DNA of 64,000 nt from Solibacillus daqui (GTDB taxonomy: Bacteria; Bacillota; Bacilli; Bacillales_A; Planococcaceae), in contig NZ_CP114887.1 in assembly GCF_028747805.1 (NCBI RefSeq), forward strand, positions 3,993,001 to 4,057,000, written 5' to 3'. A program made the position numbers and the translations under genes. Below, one piece after another: positions 11,631 through 20,793 of this stretch; position 1 is the stretch's first letter, and each line of letters opens with the position of its first letter. The notes beneath the pieces are model-generated. The model was not told the DNA's origin. It saw only the letters and a list, made by a program, of their open reading frames with translations, and did no database searches.

Positions 11631-12233
11631 TTATTTTTTTGCACGTACGATCCAATATCCTTTTTTCTTCTCAACAACATCTACTTCCGTAAATAGCTCT
11701 TCTAAATGACTTACCGTCGATGGCGCACCTTGTTTCTTCTGAATCACTACCCACAGCTCACCATTCGTCACTAACAATTCATAGGCTTGATCATAAAATC
11801 TAAAAATTGTTTCTTTCCCTGCACGAATCGGGGGATTTGTTAAAATGGCAGCAGCTTGTGTCCCAGCTTCCACAGCACTTAGGCCATCACTTTCAAAAAT
11901 ACGCACATTTTGAATCCCGTTTAGCTCGGCGTTTTTTCGCGATAAACCAATAGCACGTGTATTAATATCCATCATTAACACTTCACGCTCCGGATGATCC
12001 TTTGCGATTGATAAACCAATCGGTCCATAGCCACAACCAACATCAAGCACAACACCTTCTACTTCGGGCATTTCAAAGGCATCAATTAACACACGGGAAC
12101 CAAAATCTACTTCGCTTTTACTAAATACACCGGCATCTGTTTCAAATGTAAATGTATATCCTAATAAAGTAAACTTCCATTGGCGTGGTTTACTTTCCGT
12201 TTGAGGTTTATTTGAATAATAATGTTCAGACAT
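11631..12233 (-). CDS. Class I SAM-dependent methyltransferase, RsmC/YbxB-like
   Basis: This is a predicted 16S rRNA guanine-N2 methyltransferase of the MTS family, equivalent in position and sequence to B. subtilis YbxB. The start is the ATG of MSEHYYSN (200 residues) after AGGAGG; a longer in-frame reading crosses the rplL terminator. The SAM-binding motif VLDVGCGYGPIG is near residue 65. The substrate-binding tetrapeptide reads NPPI (after ILT), the form seen in N2-guanine methyltransferases. It lies between rplL and rpoB, the usual place. Its exact RNA target is inferred. Confidence 0.85.
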   Translation of the reverse strand: MSEHYYSNKPQTESKPRQWKFTLLGYTFTFETDAGVFSKSEVDFGSRVLIDAFEMPEVEGVVLDVGCGYGPIGLSIAKDHPEREVLMMDINTRAIGLSRKNAELNGIQNVRIFESDGLSAVEAGTQAAAILTNPPIRAGKETIFRFYDQAYELLVTNGELWVVIQKKQGAPSTVSHLEELFTEVDVVEKKKGYWIVRAKK

Positions 12234-12261
12234 GTGTAACACGCCTCCTAGATAGATGTAA

Positions 12262-12297
12262 ATAAAGAAAAGCTCGCCGCAAAATTGTGACGAGCTT
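12262..12297 (-). terminator. Terminator after rplL
   Basis: Arms GCTCGTC and GGCGAGC (12289-12295 and 12272-12278, one G-U pair) are followed by TTTTCTTT on the minus strand. Confidence 0.75.
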
Positions 12298-12345
12298 CCC
12301 TTATACAACTAAGCACATGACTTAGTAAAGTAAGTTAAACTAAAA

Positions 12346-12708
12346 TTATTTAACTTCTACAGAAGCGCCAACTTCTTCAAGTTTAGACTTGATTCCTTCA
12401 GCTTCTTCTTTAGAGATACCTTCTTTAAGAGCTTTAGGAGCGTTGTCAACAACCTCTTTAGCTTCTTTTAAACCTAAACCAGTGATTTCACGAACCACTT
12501 TGATTACTTTGATTTTTTCAGCACCAGCAGAAGCTAATACTACATCAAATTCTGTTTTTTCTTCAGCAGCGCCAGCAGCACCACCAGCAACTACAGCTAC
12601 AGGAGCTGCTGCTGTTACACCGAATTCTTCTTCGATTGCTTTTACTAAATCGTTTAATTCTAGAACTGTCATAGCTTTGATAGCTTCTAAGATTTGCTCT
12701 TTGTTCAT
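12346..12708 (-). CDS. rplL: 50S ribosomal protein L7/L12
   Basis: L7/L12 forms the flexible stalk that recruits translational GTPases, with several copies bound to L10. The 120 residues comprise an N-terminal dimerisation helix, an Ala/Gly-rich hinge at about 35-50 ([18 protein letters not shown]), and a C-terminal factor-binding domain with [15 protein letters not shown]. It is 69 bases downstream of rplJ in the same operon and is controlled by the L10 leader. Confidence 0.97.
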   Translation of the reverse strand: MNKEQILEAIKAMTVLELNDLVKAIEEEFGVTAAAPVAVVAGGAAGAAEEKTEFDVVLASAGAEKIKVIKVVREITGLGLKEAKEVVDNAPKALKEGISKEEAEGIKSKLEEVGASVEVK

Positions 12709-12777
12709 TTTAATTTCCTCCTATTGGATGTTTATTGTTTTTAGGCCGTTAAGCCGAGATTGAAAGCTAAGATGCAA

Positions 12778-13278
12778 TTAAGCGCCTTGCTCTTCTTTTT
12801 GTTCTGCAACAGCTTTTGTTGCAAGTGCGAAGTTGCGCACTGGAGCTTGAAGTACAGATAAAAGCATTGATAATAGACCTTCGCGAGATGGAAGTTCTGC
12901 AAGAGCTTTAACGTCTTCAACAGATGCGACAGTACCTTCGATAATACCAGCTTTAATTTCTAACGCTTCGTTTTTCTTAGCGAACTCGTTGATGATTTTA
13001 GCTGGAGCTACTACGTCCTCGTTAGAGAATGCGATAGCGTTTGGACCAGTTAAGAATTCATTGATTCCTTCTAAACCAGCGGCTTCAGTAGCACGACGAG
13101 TTAAAGTGTTTTTGTAAACTTTAAACTCAACACCAGCTTCACGTAATTGCTTACGTAATTCTGTTACTTGTCCTACAGTTAAACCACGGTAGTCAACTAC
13201 TACTACAGATGCAGCAGCTTTGAATTTATCAGCGATTTCTCCAACTTGAACTTTTTTAGTTTCGATTGCTTTGCTCAT
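12778..13278 (-). CDS. rplJ: 50S ribosomal protein L10
   Basis: L10 anchors the L7/L12 stalk to 23S rRNA and represses its own operon. The 166 residues are a normal length. The N-terminal RNA-binding domain includes [19 protein letters not shown], and the C-terminal helix that binds L7/L12 ends in an acidic tail. The ATG follows GGAGGTG. A long leader with promoter and attenuator precedes it. Confidence 0.97.
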   Translation of the reverse strand: MSKAIETKKVQVGEIADKFKAAASVVVVDYRGLTVGQVTELRKQLREAGVEFKVYKNTLTRRATEAAGLEGINEFLTGPNAIAFSNEDVVAPAKIINEFAKKNEALEIKAGIIEGTVASVEDVKALAELPSREGLLSMLLSVLQAPVRNFALATKAVAEQKEEQGA

Positions 13279-13299
13279 GATGACACCTCCTATTAGAAT

Positions 13300-13494
13300 G
13301 AGTCATTTATACCGACAAAGAAAAGCCTCTATATCATAATAGACACAGAGGCTGAAAGTACATCATCTTAAAAAGAATCCGAACTCCGATGTCCTCGGTA
13401 GGATCATTAAGTGACAAGTCACTCCTACTGTCTACGGTACAAATGGATGATTCACAACAGCATCCATCTTACCAAGTAAGCGGGCCGTTGTCAA
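13300..13494 (-). ncRNA. Ribosomal protein L10 leader with promoter and attenuator
   Basis: The promoter is TTGACA (13489-13494) and TAAGAT (13466-13471), 17 bases apart, on the minus strand. The leader ends in a terminator whose 12-base arms (13342-13353 with 13324-13335, two G-U pairs) are followed by TTTTCTTT. Position, length and terminator match the Bacillus L10 leader family, in which L10(L12)4 binding controls readthrough into rplJ-rplL. I did not verify the kink-turn by alignment. Confidence 0.8.
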
Positions 13495-13501
13495 GTAATT
13501 T

Positions 13502-13533
13502 AATCAAAACAATTACTAGAATTGTTTTGATTA
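13502..13533 (-). terminator. Hairpin at the end of rplA
   Basis: Perfect 13-base arms (13502-13514 and 13520-13532) overlap the rplA stop codon and are followed by AAATTA on the minus strand. The T tract is weak, so termination may be partial. Confidence 0.5.
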
Positions 13534-14229
13534 TTTAACTGTTACGTTAGCAGCATCAACTTTTACAGCAGGACCCATTGTAGTTGTAACGTTTACAGAC
13601 TTCATGTAAGTACCTTTCGCTGCAGCTGGCTTAGCTTTTTGAACTACTTCAAATACAGCTAAGAAGTTTTCTACTAATTTTTGAGTATCGAAAGAAACTT
13701 TACCGATAGGAGCGTGGATGATACCAGCTTTTTCAGCGCGGTATTCTACTTTACCAGCTTTAATTTCTTCGATAGCTTTAGTTACGTCAAAAGTAACTGT
13801 ACCAGTTTTAGGGTTTGGCATTAAACCTTTTGGTCCTAATACACGACCTAATTTACCAACTTCACCCATCATATCAGGTGTTGCTACGATTACATCGAAA
13901 TCGAACCAACCTTGTTGGATTTTGTTAACCATATCTGAATCGCCTACGTAGTCAGCACCAGCAGCTTCTGCTTCTTTAGCTTTCTCACCTTTAGCGAATA
14001 CTAATACTTTTTGAGTTTTACCAGTACCGTGTGGTAATACTACCGCACCACGGATTTGTTGGTCATTCTTACGAGTGTCGATACCTAATTTGAATGCTAC
14101 TTCTACAGTTGCATCGAAGTTAACTGTAGATGTTTTTTGCGCTAATGCTACTGCTTCTTCTACAGAGTATAAAGTAGCGCGATCGATTAATTTAACTGCG
14201 TCTTGCAGTTTTTTACCTTTTTTAGCCAT
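13531..14229 (-). CDS. rplA: 50S ribosomal protein L1
   Basis: L1 forms the mobile stalk near the E site and autoregulates its operon by binding mRNA. The start is the ATG of MAKKGKKLQ (232 residues) after GGAGGAAAT. A much longer reading frame upstream crosses the L1 operator and hairpin and is not supported. The signature region [18 protein letters not shown] is intact. It follows rplK, and the 133-base spacer carries an L1-type operator. Confidence 0.97.
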   Translation of the reverse strand: MAKKGKKLQDAVKLIDRATLYSVEEAVALAQKTSTVNFDATVEVAFKLGIDTRKNDQQIRGAVVLPHGTGKTQKVLVFAKGEKAKEAEAAGADYVGDSDMVNKIQQGWFDFDVIVATPDMMGEVGKLGRVLGPKGLMPNPKTGTVTFDVTKAIEEIKAGKVEYRAEKAGIIHAPIGKVSFDTQKLVENFLAVFEVVQKAKPAAAKGTYMKSVNVTTTMGPAVKVDAANVTVK

Positions 14230-14248
14230 TATAAATTTCCTCCTTGAT

Positions 14249-14316
14249 TGTGGTTGTAACGGATTTGACCTCCCACGAATAAAGGTTGCGCACTCTTCTA
14301 AATGAATATCCGAGCG
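14249..14316 (-). promoter_or_regulatory. L1 operator before rplA, with upstream hairpin
   Basis: On the minus strand GTGGGAGG (14269-14276) is followed by CC and then ACCACA (14249-14254). This copies the L1-binding stem of 23S rRNA, where GUGGGAGG pairs with UACCAC. Just upstream an imperfect hairpin has AAGGTTGC and GCAACCTT outer arms. The same operator occurs before rplK. L1 binding here would couple rplA translation to rRNA supply. Confidence 0.65.
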
Positions 14317-14362
14317 CAGCAACCTTCCAAAAACAAAAACATCATCAAGTGTGAAGATGGGA

Positions 14363-14788
14363 TTAGTCTTCGATAACGATACCCATGCTTCGTGCAGTAC
14401 CTTCAACCATTAACATTGCAGCTTCAACTGAAGCAGCGTTAAGGTCTGGCATTTTTTGTTCAGCGATTTCGCGAACTTTATCACGTTTAACCGTTGCAAC
14501 TTTCTTACGGTTTGGTTCACCAGATCCAGATTGGATACCAGCTGCTACTTTAAGTAATACTGCTGCAGGTGGAGTTTTAGTAATGAAAGTGAATGAACGG
14601 TCTTCGAATACTGAAATTTCAACTGGAATGATTAAACCAGCTTGATCAGCAGTACGAGCGTTAAATTCTTTACAGAATCCCATGATGTTAACACCCGCTT
14701 GACCTAATGCAGGACCAACCGGTGGTGCTGGGTTTGCTTTACCAGCAGGGATTTGAAGTTTTACAACTTTAATAACTTTTTTAGCCAC
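14363..14788 (-). CDS. rplK: 50S ribosomal protein L11
   Basis: L11 binds the GTPase centre of 23S rRNA and is required for RelA activation. The start is GTG (residues VAKKVIK, 141 in total) after AAGGAGGTG; the longer upstream reading translates the operator. The proline-rich N-terminal segment [19 protein letters not shown], site of thiopeptide interaction, is intact. First gene of the rplK-rplA operon. Confidence 0.97.
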   Translation of the reverse strand: MAKKVIKVVKLQIPAGKANPAPPVGPALGQAGVNIMGFCKEFNARTADQAGLIIPVEISVFEDRSFTFITKTPPAAVLLKVAAGIQSGSGEPNRKKVATVKRDKVREIAEQKMPDLNAASVEAAMLMVEGTARSMGIVIED

Positions 14789-14812
14789 GAGACACACCTC
14801 CTTAAGTCCGTG

Positions 14813-14955
14813 ATGTGGTAATTGGGTTGCCCCTCCCACTCAAATATCTGTTCGTCAGCTAACTTGCCGATAACATTAAAACTAAATTTATATCACACGT
14901 CATTTTATGACAGTCTGACCTTTGAAATGATAACACTTTTAAAATGCTTAATCAA
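14813..14955 (-). promoter_or_regulatory. rplKA promoter and first L1 operator
   Basis: The promoter is TTGATT (14950-14955) and TATCAT (14927-14932) with a 17-base spacer. Downstream in the leader, GTGGGAGG (14832-14839) and ACCACA (14814-14819) repeat the rRNA-like L1 target found again before rplA. In the rplK copy GGG and CCC flank the loop, giving a compact hairpin just ahead of the ribosome site. Confidence 0.65.
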
Positions 14956-14967
14956 GTATAAATAAAT

Positions 14968-15507
14968 CTATATTTTTTGAATTTGGTTAAAGTCAAGCTC
15001 CATCACTGTTTCGCGACCGAACATATCAACTAAAACTTTTAATTTAGCTTTTTCGATATCTACTTCTTCTACGCGACCTTGGAAGTGTGCGAATGGCCCT
15101 TCAAGAACTTCTACAACTTCCCCTACAGTAATTTCAACTTCACCTAATCGTTGTTCGTTCATGCCCATTTGAGCAAGTAAGCGTTCAGCTTCTTCCGGTA
15201 AAAGTGGAGTTGGTTTTACGCCACCACCTGAAGACCCGATGAACCCCGTTACACCTGGCGTGTTACGTACTACATACCATGCATCATCAGTCATGATTAG
15301 TTCTACCAATACATAACCAGGGAAGATTTTACGCATTACTGCTTTTTTCTTACCATCTTCTTTTACGTCGATTTCTTCGTGTTCTGCTACGATGACACGG
15401 AAAATTTTATCTTGCATTCCCATCGTTTCTACACGTTTTTCAAGATTCGCTTTTACTCGGTTTTCATAACCAGAATAAGTATGCACTACATACCAATTTT
15501 TTTCCAT
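14968..15507 (-). CDS. nusG: Transcription termination/antitermination factor NusG
   Basis: NusG binds RNA polymerase through its NGN domain and stimulates pausing and processivity in Bacillus-type bacteria. The 179 residues comprise the NGN domain (1-115, starting MEKNWYVVHTYSGYENRVK) and a C-terminal KOW domain with GPFAHFQGRVEEVD. The start is secure by homology. The nearest strong ribosome site (GGAGGG) is 24 bases upstream, with a small GGAC/GTCC hairpin between. It is separated from secE by a terminator and a repeat element, so it probably has its own promoter. Confidence 0.96.
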   Translation of the reverse strand: MEKNWYVVHTYSGYENRVKANLEKRVETMGMQDKIFRVIVAEHEEIDVKEDGKKKAVMRKIFPGYVLVELIMTDDAWYVVRNTPGVTGFIGSSGGGVKPTPLLPEEAERLLAQMGMNEQRLGEVEITVGEVVEVLEGPFAHFQGRVEEVDIEKAKLKVLVDMFGRETVMELDFNQIQKI

Positions 15508-15578
15508 ATTAGGTAGGACTAAATCGTCCGTCCCTCCTTTATATTAAAAGTGTTAAGGCCTGTTTCCCTATTTACATT

Positions 15579-15640
15579 CAATTACACCGAGGCGTAATTG
15601 CGTCCAGATTTTTTCGAGTTCACTCGAAAAAATCCTCTAA
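15579..15640. repeat. Intergenic palindromic repeat, copy A
   Basis: The core at 15579-15600 is CAATTACACC, GA, GGCGTAATTG, an inverted repeat with one mismatch. To its right a second hairpin has perfect 12-base arms ATTTTTTCGAGT (15608-15619) and ACTCGAAAAAAT (15622-15633). It belongs to the same family as copies at 23310, 28040, 33668, 40380 and 48052. Confidence 0.8.
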
Positions 15641-15683
15641 AAAATCTATTTCTTCAAACAAAACGTATTTGTTTTAAAACAAA

Positions 15684-15716
15684 TGAAAAAACCCGTTACT
15701 TGAAATGGACGGGCTC
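15684..15716 (-). terminator. Terminator after secE
   Basis: AGCCCGT (15709-15715) and ACGGGTT (15690-15696) arms are followed by TTTTTT on the minus strand, between secE and nusG. Confidence 0.7.
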
Positions 15717-15741
15717 TTTCGCAATATTAACATGACCTAGC

Positions 15742-15927
15742 TTATAGAGACAAGAACCAACGGAATAATTCTGAGACTCCTAGATCTACAACTGTAAAGA
15801 ATAACGCCATTACGATTACTGTTGAAACTACAACAACCGTGTATTTCGTTAACTCTTTGCTTTTTGGCCAGCTTGTTTTACGCATTTCAGAGCCGACTTC
15901 TTGTAAAAAGTTCGATACCTTACTCAT
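15742..15927 (-). CDS. secE: Preprotein translocase subunit SecE
   Basis: SecE clamps SecY in the Sec translocon. The 61-residue form is the short single-span type of Firmicutes. An amphipathic N-terminal helix carries the conserved EMRKTSWPKSKELTKYT, followed by one transmembrane segment (about 33-52). It lies 40 bases after rpmG, the standard rpmG-secE pair. Confidence 0.95.
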   Translation of the reverse strand: MSKVSNFLQEVGSEMRKTSWPKSKELTKYTVVVVSTVIVMALFFTVVDLGVSELFRWFLSL

Positions 15928-15967
15928 TTTCGCCTACCCCCGAACAACAAATTAATCTATATTTCGT

Positions 15968-16114
15968 TTATAACGTTTGTTTATGCATTGTATGTTCATT
16001 GCAATGCGAGCAAAACTTTTTAAGCTCTAAACGCTCAGTAGTTCCTTCTCTTTTCGGAATACTATAGTTTCGAGACCCGCATTTTTCACAACTTAAAACG
16101 ACTTTTTTTGCCAT
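15968..16114 (-). CDS. rpmG: 50S ribosomal protein L33
   Basis: This is a 48-residue zinc-ribbon L33. Starting at the ATG at 16112-16114, it reads [20 protein letters not shown], and later [11 protein letters not shown]. The two CxxC pairs (Cys9/Cys12 and Cys35/Cys38) show the zinc-dependent C+ form, in contrast to the zinc-free paralogue many Bacilli keep as a reserve. It sits between sigH and secE as in B. subtilis. Confidence 0.93.
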   Translation of the reverse strand: MAKKVVLSCEKCGSRNYSIPKREGTTERLELKKFCSHCNEHTMHKQTL

Positions 16115-16192
16115 AATTTATCACCTTTTCGGCATTTTGTCCTTTAAAGACTAACACCTAATTTTGTCACTGTCAACAAAGGCTCATTTGCT

Positions 16193-16840
16193 TTAGGTCA
16201 TTTCTTTTAGCTCTAAATGACGCTCTAATTTCCGCTTAACGCGCTGCAAAGCATTATCGATAGATTTGACGTGGCGATTTAATTCTTCGGATATTTCATT
16301 ATAGGATTGCCCCTCTAAATAGCGAGTTAATACTTGTTGTTCTAGCTCGCTCAGTACTTCTCCCATCTTTTGTTCTAAATAATGATAATCCTCACGATTA
16401 ATCATCAAATACTCCGGATCATCTGAAATCGGACTTGTAATAATGTCCATTAATGTACGCTCCGATTCCTCATCATAAATCGGCTTATCGAGCGATACAT
16501 AGGAATTCAGCGGAATATGCTTTTGACGTGTAGCTGTTTTGATTGCTGTAATGATTTGTCTTGTAATGCACAGTTCAGCAAATGCGCGAAACGATGCAAG
16601 CTTATCCTCTTTAAAATCACGAATTGCCTTGTATAAACCAATCATGCCTTCTTGAATAATATCTTCTCGGTCCGCTCCTACTAAAAAATAAGACCGCGCT
16701 TTCGATTTCACAAATAATCGATACTTTGAGATCAAAAACTCTAACGCTTCTGTATTGCCTAGATGCACTTGCTCTACAAGTTGTTCATCTGATAAATGTC
16801 CAAATTGCCGTACGATTTGTAACTTCTCACTTTTAAGCAA
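16193..16840 (-). CDS. sigH: RNA polymerase sigma-H factor
   Basis: Sigma-H drives early stationary-phase and sporulation-onset genes. The 215 residues compare with 218 in B. subtilis. Region 2 includes ADREDIIQEGMIGLYKAIRDF (about 56-76) and region 4 has the helix-turn-helix SYNEISEELNRHVKSIDNALQRVKRKL near the C-terminus. The start is TTG, 6 bases after GAGGTGA. It follows rae1 in the usual order. Its presence supports a spore-former lineage. Confidence 0.95.
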   Translation of the reverse strand: MLKSEKLQIVRQFGHLSDEQLVEQVHLGNTEALEFLISKYRLFVKSKARSYFLVGADREDIIQEGMIGLYKAIRDFKEDKLASFRAFAELCITRQIITAIKTATRQKHIPLNSYVSLDKPIYDEESERTLMDIITSPISDDPEYLMINREDYHYLEQKMGEVLSELEQQVLTRYLEGQSYNEISEELNRHVKSIDNALQRVKRKLERHLELKEMT

Positions 16841-16912
16841 TGAAAATCACCTCGAGCTACGTCAGAATAAATTAGGAACAGTATAACTTAATTGGAAAAA
16901 TCGAGCAAACTA

Positions 16913-17425
16913 TTATTTAAGCCCTCTTCTCCACTTTTCAAATTGCAACTCTACTTCCTTTGATAATTTAATGCGTGAAGCAGGTTTTTCATCGCGCGCT
17001 TCTTTTACTTTCGATGAAATTTTCGATTGAATAATTTGCATTTCAATTTCAAGCTCACGTGCTGATTTTCGCAACGCACCATGACCAAAGACAACATTTT
17101 GTTCAGTCATGTCAGATGTGGCTACGTGAATTTGAACTTTGCGGCCTTTTAACTCATTAGATAATTTTTCAATACGCTCATCCGCTGTTTCATTTTTGCG
17201 GGTATAAATCACTTCAACAGCGTGCTGAATATAAAGCTGCTCCGTACCAGGAACAAGATGCGCATCAAAGACAACTATGACGCGCCAACCTGTATGTGCT
17301 TTATATTCCGCCATTCGCTCAATTAAGCGATCGCGGGCATCTTCAAAGTGTGGCTCACGCAGAGGACGAAGCTCACGCCAAGCGCCAATCATGTTATAGC
17401 CGTCTACTAGCAAAATATTTTGCAT
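16913..17425 (-). CDS. rae1: Ribosome-dependent mRNA endonuclease Rae1 (YacP, NYN domain)
   Basis: Rae1 cleaves certain mRNAs in the ribosomal A site in B. subtilis. The 170 residues form a PIN-like NYN domain. The first metal-binding Asp lies in LLVDGYNMIGAW (residue 8), followed by VVFDAHLV, ADERIEKL and ATSDMTEQ, the usual acidic positions. It abuts rlmB by one base and is cotranscribed with it. Confidence 0.9.
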   Translation of the reverse strand: MQNILLVDGYNMIGAWRELRPLREPHFEDARDRLIERMAEYKAHTGWRVIVVFDAHLVPGTEQLYIQHAVEVIYTRKNETADERIEKLSNELKGRKVQIHVATSDMTEQNVVFGHGALRKSARELEIEMQIIQSKISSKVKEARDEKPASRIKLSKEVELQFEKWRRGLK

Positions 17426-17426
17426 A

Positions 17427-18296
17427 TTAGCCGTTTACTTCTTGGCGTTTACGGTACACTTCGTACATTAGTAGCGCTGCCGCAACCGAAGCGTTTAACG
17501 ATGTTACATGACCGATCATTGGTAAATGGTATAAGAAATCACATTTATCATTTAATAGACGGCTCATTCCTTTACCCTCACTACCAATAATTAAAGCTAG
17601 CGGCAATGTTGCATCCATTTTGCGATAATCTTGAGAACCTTTCGCGTCTGTACCAGCAATCCATACACCGCGATCTTTTAGCTCATCCACCGTTTGTGCT
17701 AAATTTGTCACACGAACAACAGGAACATGTTCAATTGCGCCTGTTGAAGCTTTGGCTACAACAGCGGTTAAACCTACCGCGCGACGTTTCGGGATAATAA
17801 TTCCATGTACACCAATTGCATCTGCTGTACGCATAATGGACCCTAAATTATGCGGGTCTTCCAACTCATCTAAAATGATGAAAAATGGGTCTTCATTTTT
17901 TGCTTTGGCGGCAGCAAATAAATCATCTAGCTCTGCATAATCATACGCCGCGACAGAAGCGACAATTCCTTGGTGATTATCTGCTAATTTATCAATCTTT
18001 TGCTTTGGAACGAATTGCACTAATACACCTTGTTCTTTTGCTAAATCGATTAATTCTTGAATCCCTGTTTTCTTTACACCTTCAGCAATCCATACTTTGT
18101 TAATTTCACGCCCAGAACGTAATGCCTCAAGTACTGGATTTTTACCTGCAATCATTTCTCCATTTACTACTTCGGGAGCATTTTGCGGCTTGTCCGGCTG
18201 TTTTTTCTCTTGTGTTTTAAAGGCCGGCTTTTTGTCACGGCCTTTAAAATCACGTGGCGCTTTATGATTTCGATCTCGTTGTCTTCTTTCCGCCAT
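17427..18296 (-). CDS. rlmB: 23S rRNA (guanosine-2'-O-)-methyltransferase RlmB
   Basis: This SpoU/TrmH-family enzyme is predicted to methylate G2251 (E. coli numbering) of 23S rRNA. The 289 residues start with a basic, Lys/Arg/Pro-rich tail of about 45 residues. The substrate-binding domain ([19 protein letters not shown]) follows. The SPOUT methylase domain has the motifs [29 protein letters not shown] and [18 protein letters not shown] that form the trefoil knot. It is between mrnC and rae1 in the cysS operon. Confidence 0.93.
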   Translation of the reverse strand: MAERRQRDRNHKAPRDFKGRDKKPAFKTQEKKQPDKPQNAPEVVNGEMIAGKNPVLEALRSGREINKVWIAEGVKKTGIQELIDLAKEQGVLVQFVPKQKIDKLADNHQGIVASVAAYDYAELDDLFAAAKAKNEDPFFIILDELEDPHNLGSIMRTADAIGVHGIIIPKRRAVGLTAVVAKASTGAIEHVPVVRVTNLAQTVDELKDRGVWIAGTDAKGSQDYRKMDATLPLALIIGSEGKGMSRLLNDKCDFLYHLPMIGHVTSLNASVAAALLMYEVYRKRQEVNG

Positions 18297-18298
18297 AA

Positions 18299-18706
18299 TT
18301 ACACTCCTTTTGACTGCTCTACAATAACAATTGCATAGTCGATAATTTCATTTGCCCTCGCTAGCTCTTCACATAAAAATAGATAGCCTAATACTGCCTC
18401 AAAGCCCGAGCTGTTACGATATGTGCGTACGTCTGTATTTTTAGGAACAGAGCCGGATTTCGCATTGCGTCCTCTGCGAAATACCGCCTGTTCCTCTTCT
18501 GTTAAAAAATTTTCGTCAATCATACGATGTACAATATTTGCTTGCGCTTTTGCTGATACATACTTTGTGGCTTCTTTGTGCAATGTATGTGGCTTTGCAC
18601 GACCTAATAAAATTAAATGCTTGCGAATGCGTTGTTCTAGCACGGCATCGCCCATATAGGCAAGTGCCAATGCATTTAATTGCTTTATTTCATGTGATGA
18701 TTGCAT
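18299..18706 (-). CDS. mrnC: Mini-ribonuclease 3 (23S rRNA maturation)
   Basis: Mini-III lacks the double-stranded-RNA-binding domain of RNase III and trims both ends of 23S rRNA precursors. The 135 residues are a single RNase III domain with [22 protein letters not shown] (catalytic Asp in GDAV) and the later conserved EAVLGYLFL. The start codon is immediately next to the cysS stop, so the genes are translationally linked. Confidence 0.93.
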   Translation of the reverse strand: MQSSHEIKQLNALALAYMGDAVLEQRIRKHLILLGRAKPHTLHKEATKYVSAKAQANIVHRMIDENFLTEEEQAVFRRGRNAKSGSVPKNTDVRTYRNSSGFEAVLGYLFLCEELARANEIIDYAIVIVEQSKGV

Positions 18707-20109
18707 TATTGGCCTCGTTTCCAGCGCGTCCCTTGACGAGTATCTTCCAATACGATATCCATGCTAAGTAATTGGTCACGAATTTCGTCTGAACGTGCAA
18801 AATCACGATTTTTACGCGCTGCATTACGTTCCTCGATTAACGCTTCAATTTCTTCGTCAAGTAAGCCAGCCTCTACTTTTACTTGAACCCCTAATACATC
18901 ACCAATTGTATCGAACATCGTCAAGATAGCTTGTAGCACAGCTTTATCCGTATTTGCTTCGTTTAAGTAGACGTTAGCAATACGAGATAGTTCGAATAAT
19001 ACTGAAATCGCATTTGCTGTGTTGAAGTCATCGTTCATCGCTAGCTCGAAATCAACTTTTGCTTGGCTTACCTTTGCAATCCACTCTTCGCTATTATCTC
19101 CCAAACTTGCAGATGAAGCTAATCGGTGCTCTACGTTCGCATAAGATGTACGGATACGATCTAAACCATTTTTCGCGGCTTCCACTAAATCTTGCGCAAA
19201 GTTGATTGGATGACGGTAATGTACAGATAGCATGAAGAAACGGAGTACTTGTGGGTCGATTTGTTGGCGAATGTCATGAACTAAAATAAAGTTACCTAAA
19301 GACTTCGACATTTTTTCGTTATCGATATTAATATACCCATTATGCATCCAGTAACGCGCAAATGTTTTGTCATTATGTGCTTCTGATTGTGCGATTTCGT
19401 TTTCATGATGTGGGAATGTTAAATCTTGCCCACCAGCGTGAATATCGATTGTATCACCTAAGTGCTCACGTGCCATTACTGAACATTCAATATGCCAACC
19501 TGGACGCCCAGCTCCCCATGGTGAATCCCATTTCACTTCTCCTGGCTTTGCCGCTTTCCATAGTGCGAAATCTAATGGGTCTTCTTTTTTCTCGCCCGCC
19601 TCAATACGTGCCCCGACCTTTAAATCATCAATTGATTGTTGGCTTAATTTTCCGTAGCCATTAAACTTACGTGTGCGGTAGTAAACATCACCTTGAGATT
19701 CATATGCATAGCCCTTGTCAATTAGCACTCGAATAAACTCGATAATATCGTCCATATGCTCAGTTACACGTGGATGTGCATCTGCTTTTTCGCAGCCTAA
19801 TGCTGTAATATCTTCAAAATACGCCGCGATAAAGCGCTCTGTTAATGCTGATGTTTCTTCACCTAACTCATTTGCCGCTTTAATAATTTTGTCATCAACG
19901 TCTGTAAAATTTGATACGAATTTTACATCATAACCTGCGTATTGCAAATAGCGTCGCACTGTATCATAGACGATAACGGGACGTGAATTCCCAATATGGA
20001 TGTAGTTGTATACGGTCGGTCCGCATACATACATGCTTACTTTGCCTTCTTCTAACGGCACGAATTCCTCTTTTTGTCGTGTTAATGTATTAAAAATTTG
20101 AATGCTCAT
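18706..20109 (-). CDS. cysS: Cysteinyl-tRNA synthetase
   Basis: This class I synthetase charges tRNA-Cys. I take the second of two close ATGs (MSIQIFNTL, 467 residues), which is 8 bases from AGGAG. Zinc-binding Cys is in [10 protein letters not shown], the HIGH signature is HIGNSRP, and the second zinc region is [11 protein letters not shown]. The KMSKS motif is KMSKSLGN at about 266-273. The C-terminal part is the helical tRNA-binding domain. It overlaps the cysE stop and is controlled with it by the upstream T-box. Confidence 0.97.
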   Translation of the reverse strand: MSIQIFNTLTRQKEEFVPLEEGKVSMYVCGPTVYNYIHIGNSRPVIVYDTVRRYLQYAGYDVKFVSNFTDVDDKIIKAANELGEETSALTERFIAAYFEDITALGCEKADAHPRVTEHMDDIIEFIRVLIDKGYAYESQGDVYYRTRKFNGYGKLSQQSIDDLKVGARIEAGEKKEDPLDFALWKAAKPGEVKWDSPWGAGRPGWHIECSVMAREHLGDTIDIHAGGQDLTFPHHENEIAQSEAHNDKTFARYWMHNGYINIDNEKMSKSLGNFILVHDIRQQIDPQVLRFFMLSVHYRHPINFAQDLVEAAKNGLDRIRTSYANVEHRLASSASLGDNSEEWIAKVSQAKVDFELAMNDDFNTANAISVLFELSRIANVYLNEANTDKAVLQAILTMFDTIGDVLGVQVKVEAGLLDEEIEALIEERNAARKNRDFARSDEIRDQLLSMDIVLEDTRQGTRWKRGQ

Positions 20110-20111
20110 AA

Positions 20112-20756
20112 TCATCGCTCCTTTTTTAAGTTTGCAATCTGTTGCTGTAATTGTTCAAGTGTTTTTTCTAATGAATCACAGCGATCGCCGACTGGGTCGG
20201 GAATGTTTTGGTGATCGAACTTTTTTGCTTCTGTACGAACGCCGTCAATCATAACGACCTTACCCGGAATCCCAACAACAGTTGCATTTGGCGGCACTTC
20301 TTTTAAGACAACTGAGCCCGCGCCAATTTTACTGTTTACACCAATAGTAATCGAGCCAAGTACTTTCGCTCCCGTCGCAACTAATACCCCGTCTTCTAAC
20401 GTTGGGTGACGTTTCCCCTTTTCCTTACCCGTACCACCAAGTGTCACTCCTTGATAGAGCGTAACATCATTGCCGATTTCACATGTTTCACCAATCACGA
20501 CTCCCATACCGTGGTCAATGAAAAATCGGCGCCCAATTTTTGCACCTGGGTGAATTTCGATACCGGTAAAGAATCGACTAATTTGAGAAATGGCACGTGC
20601 AACAAAGAAAAATTTACGTTTGAAAAAACAATGCGCAATGCGATGTGACCAAATAGCATGTAAGCCCGAATACGTAAATACAACTTCAAATACGCTACGT
20701 GCTGCCGGGTCATTTTCAAAAATATTTTCGATATCTTCCTTTATTCGTTTAAACAT
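20112..20756 (-). CDS. cysE: Serine O-acetyltransferase
   Basis: CysE acetylates L-serine with acetyl-CoA, the first step of cysteine synthesis. At 214 residues it is the shorter Firmicutes type. After an N-terminal helical part, left-handed beta-helix hexapeptide repeats contain [20 protein letters not shown] (catalytic His region), [22 protein letters not shown] and [11 protein letters not shown]. The stop codon overlaps an ATG at the cysS start. Expression should rise when tRNA-Cys is uncharged. Confidence 0.96.
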   Translation of the reverse strand: MFKRIKEDIENIFENDPAARSVFEVVFTYSGLHAIWSHRIAHCFFKRKFFFVARAISQISRFFTGIEIHPGAKIGRRFFIDHGMGVVIGETCEIGNDVTLYQGVTLGGTGKEKGKRHPTLEDGVLVATGAKVLGSITIGVNSKIGAGSVVLKEVPPNATVVGIPGKVVMIDGVRTEAKKFDHQNIPDPVGDRCDSLEKTLEQLQQQIANLKKER

Positions 20757-20793
20757 GCTCTTGCCCTCTCTCCTCTCTCTTTTTTCTTTTTAG

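Noticed and set aside
14230..14406. N-terminal extension of rplA by 59 codons
   Set aside because: It would translate the L1 operator and hairpin; the ATG at 14227-14229 has a strong GGAGG and gives the normal 232-residue length.
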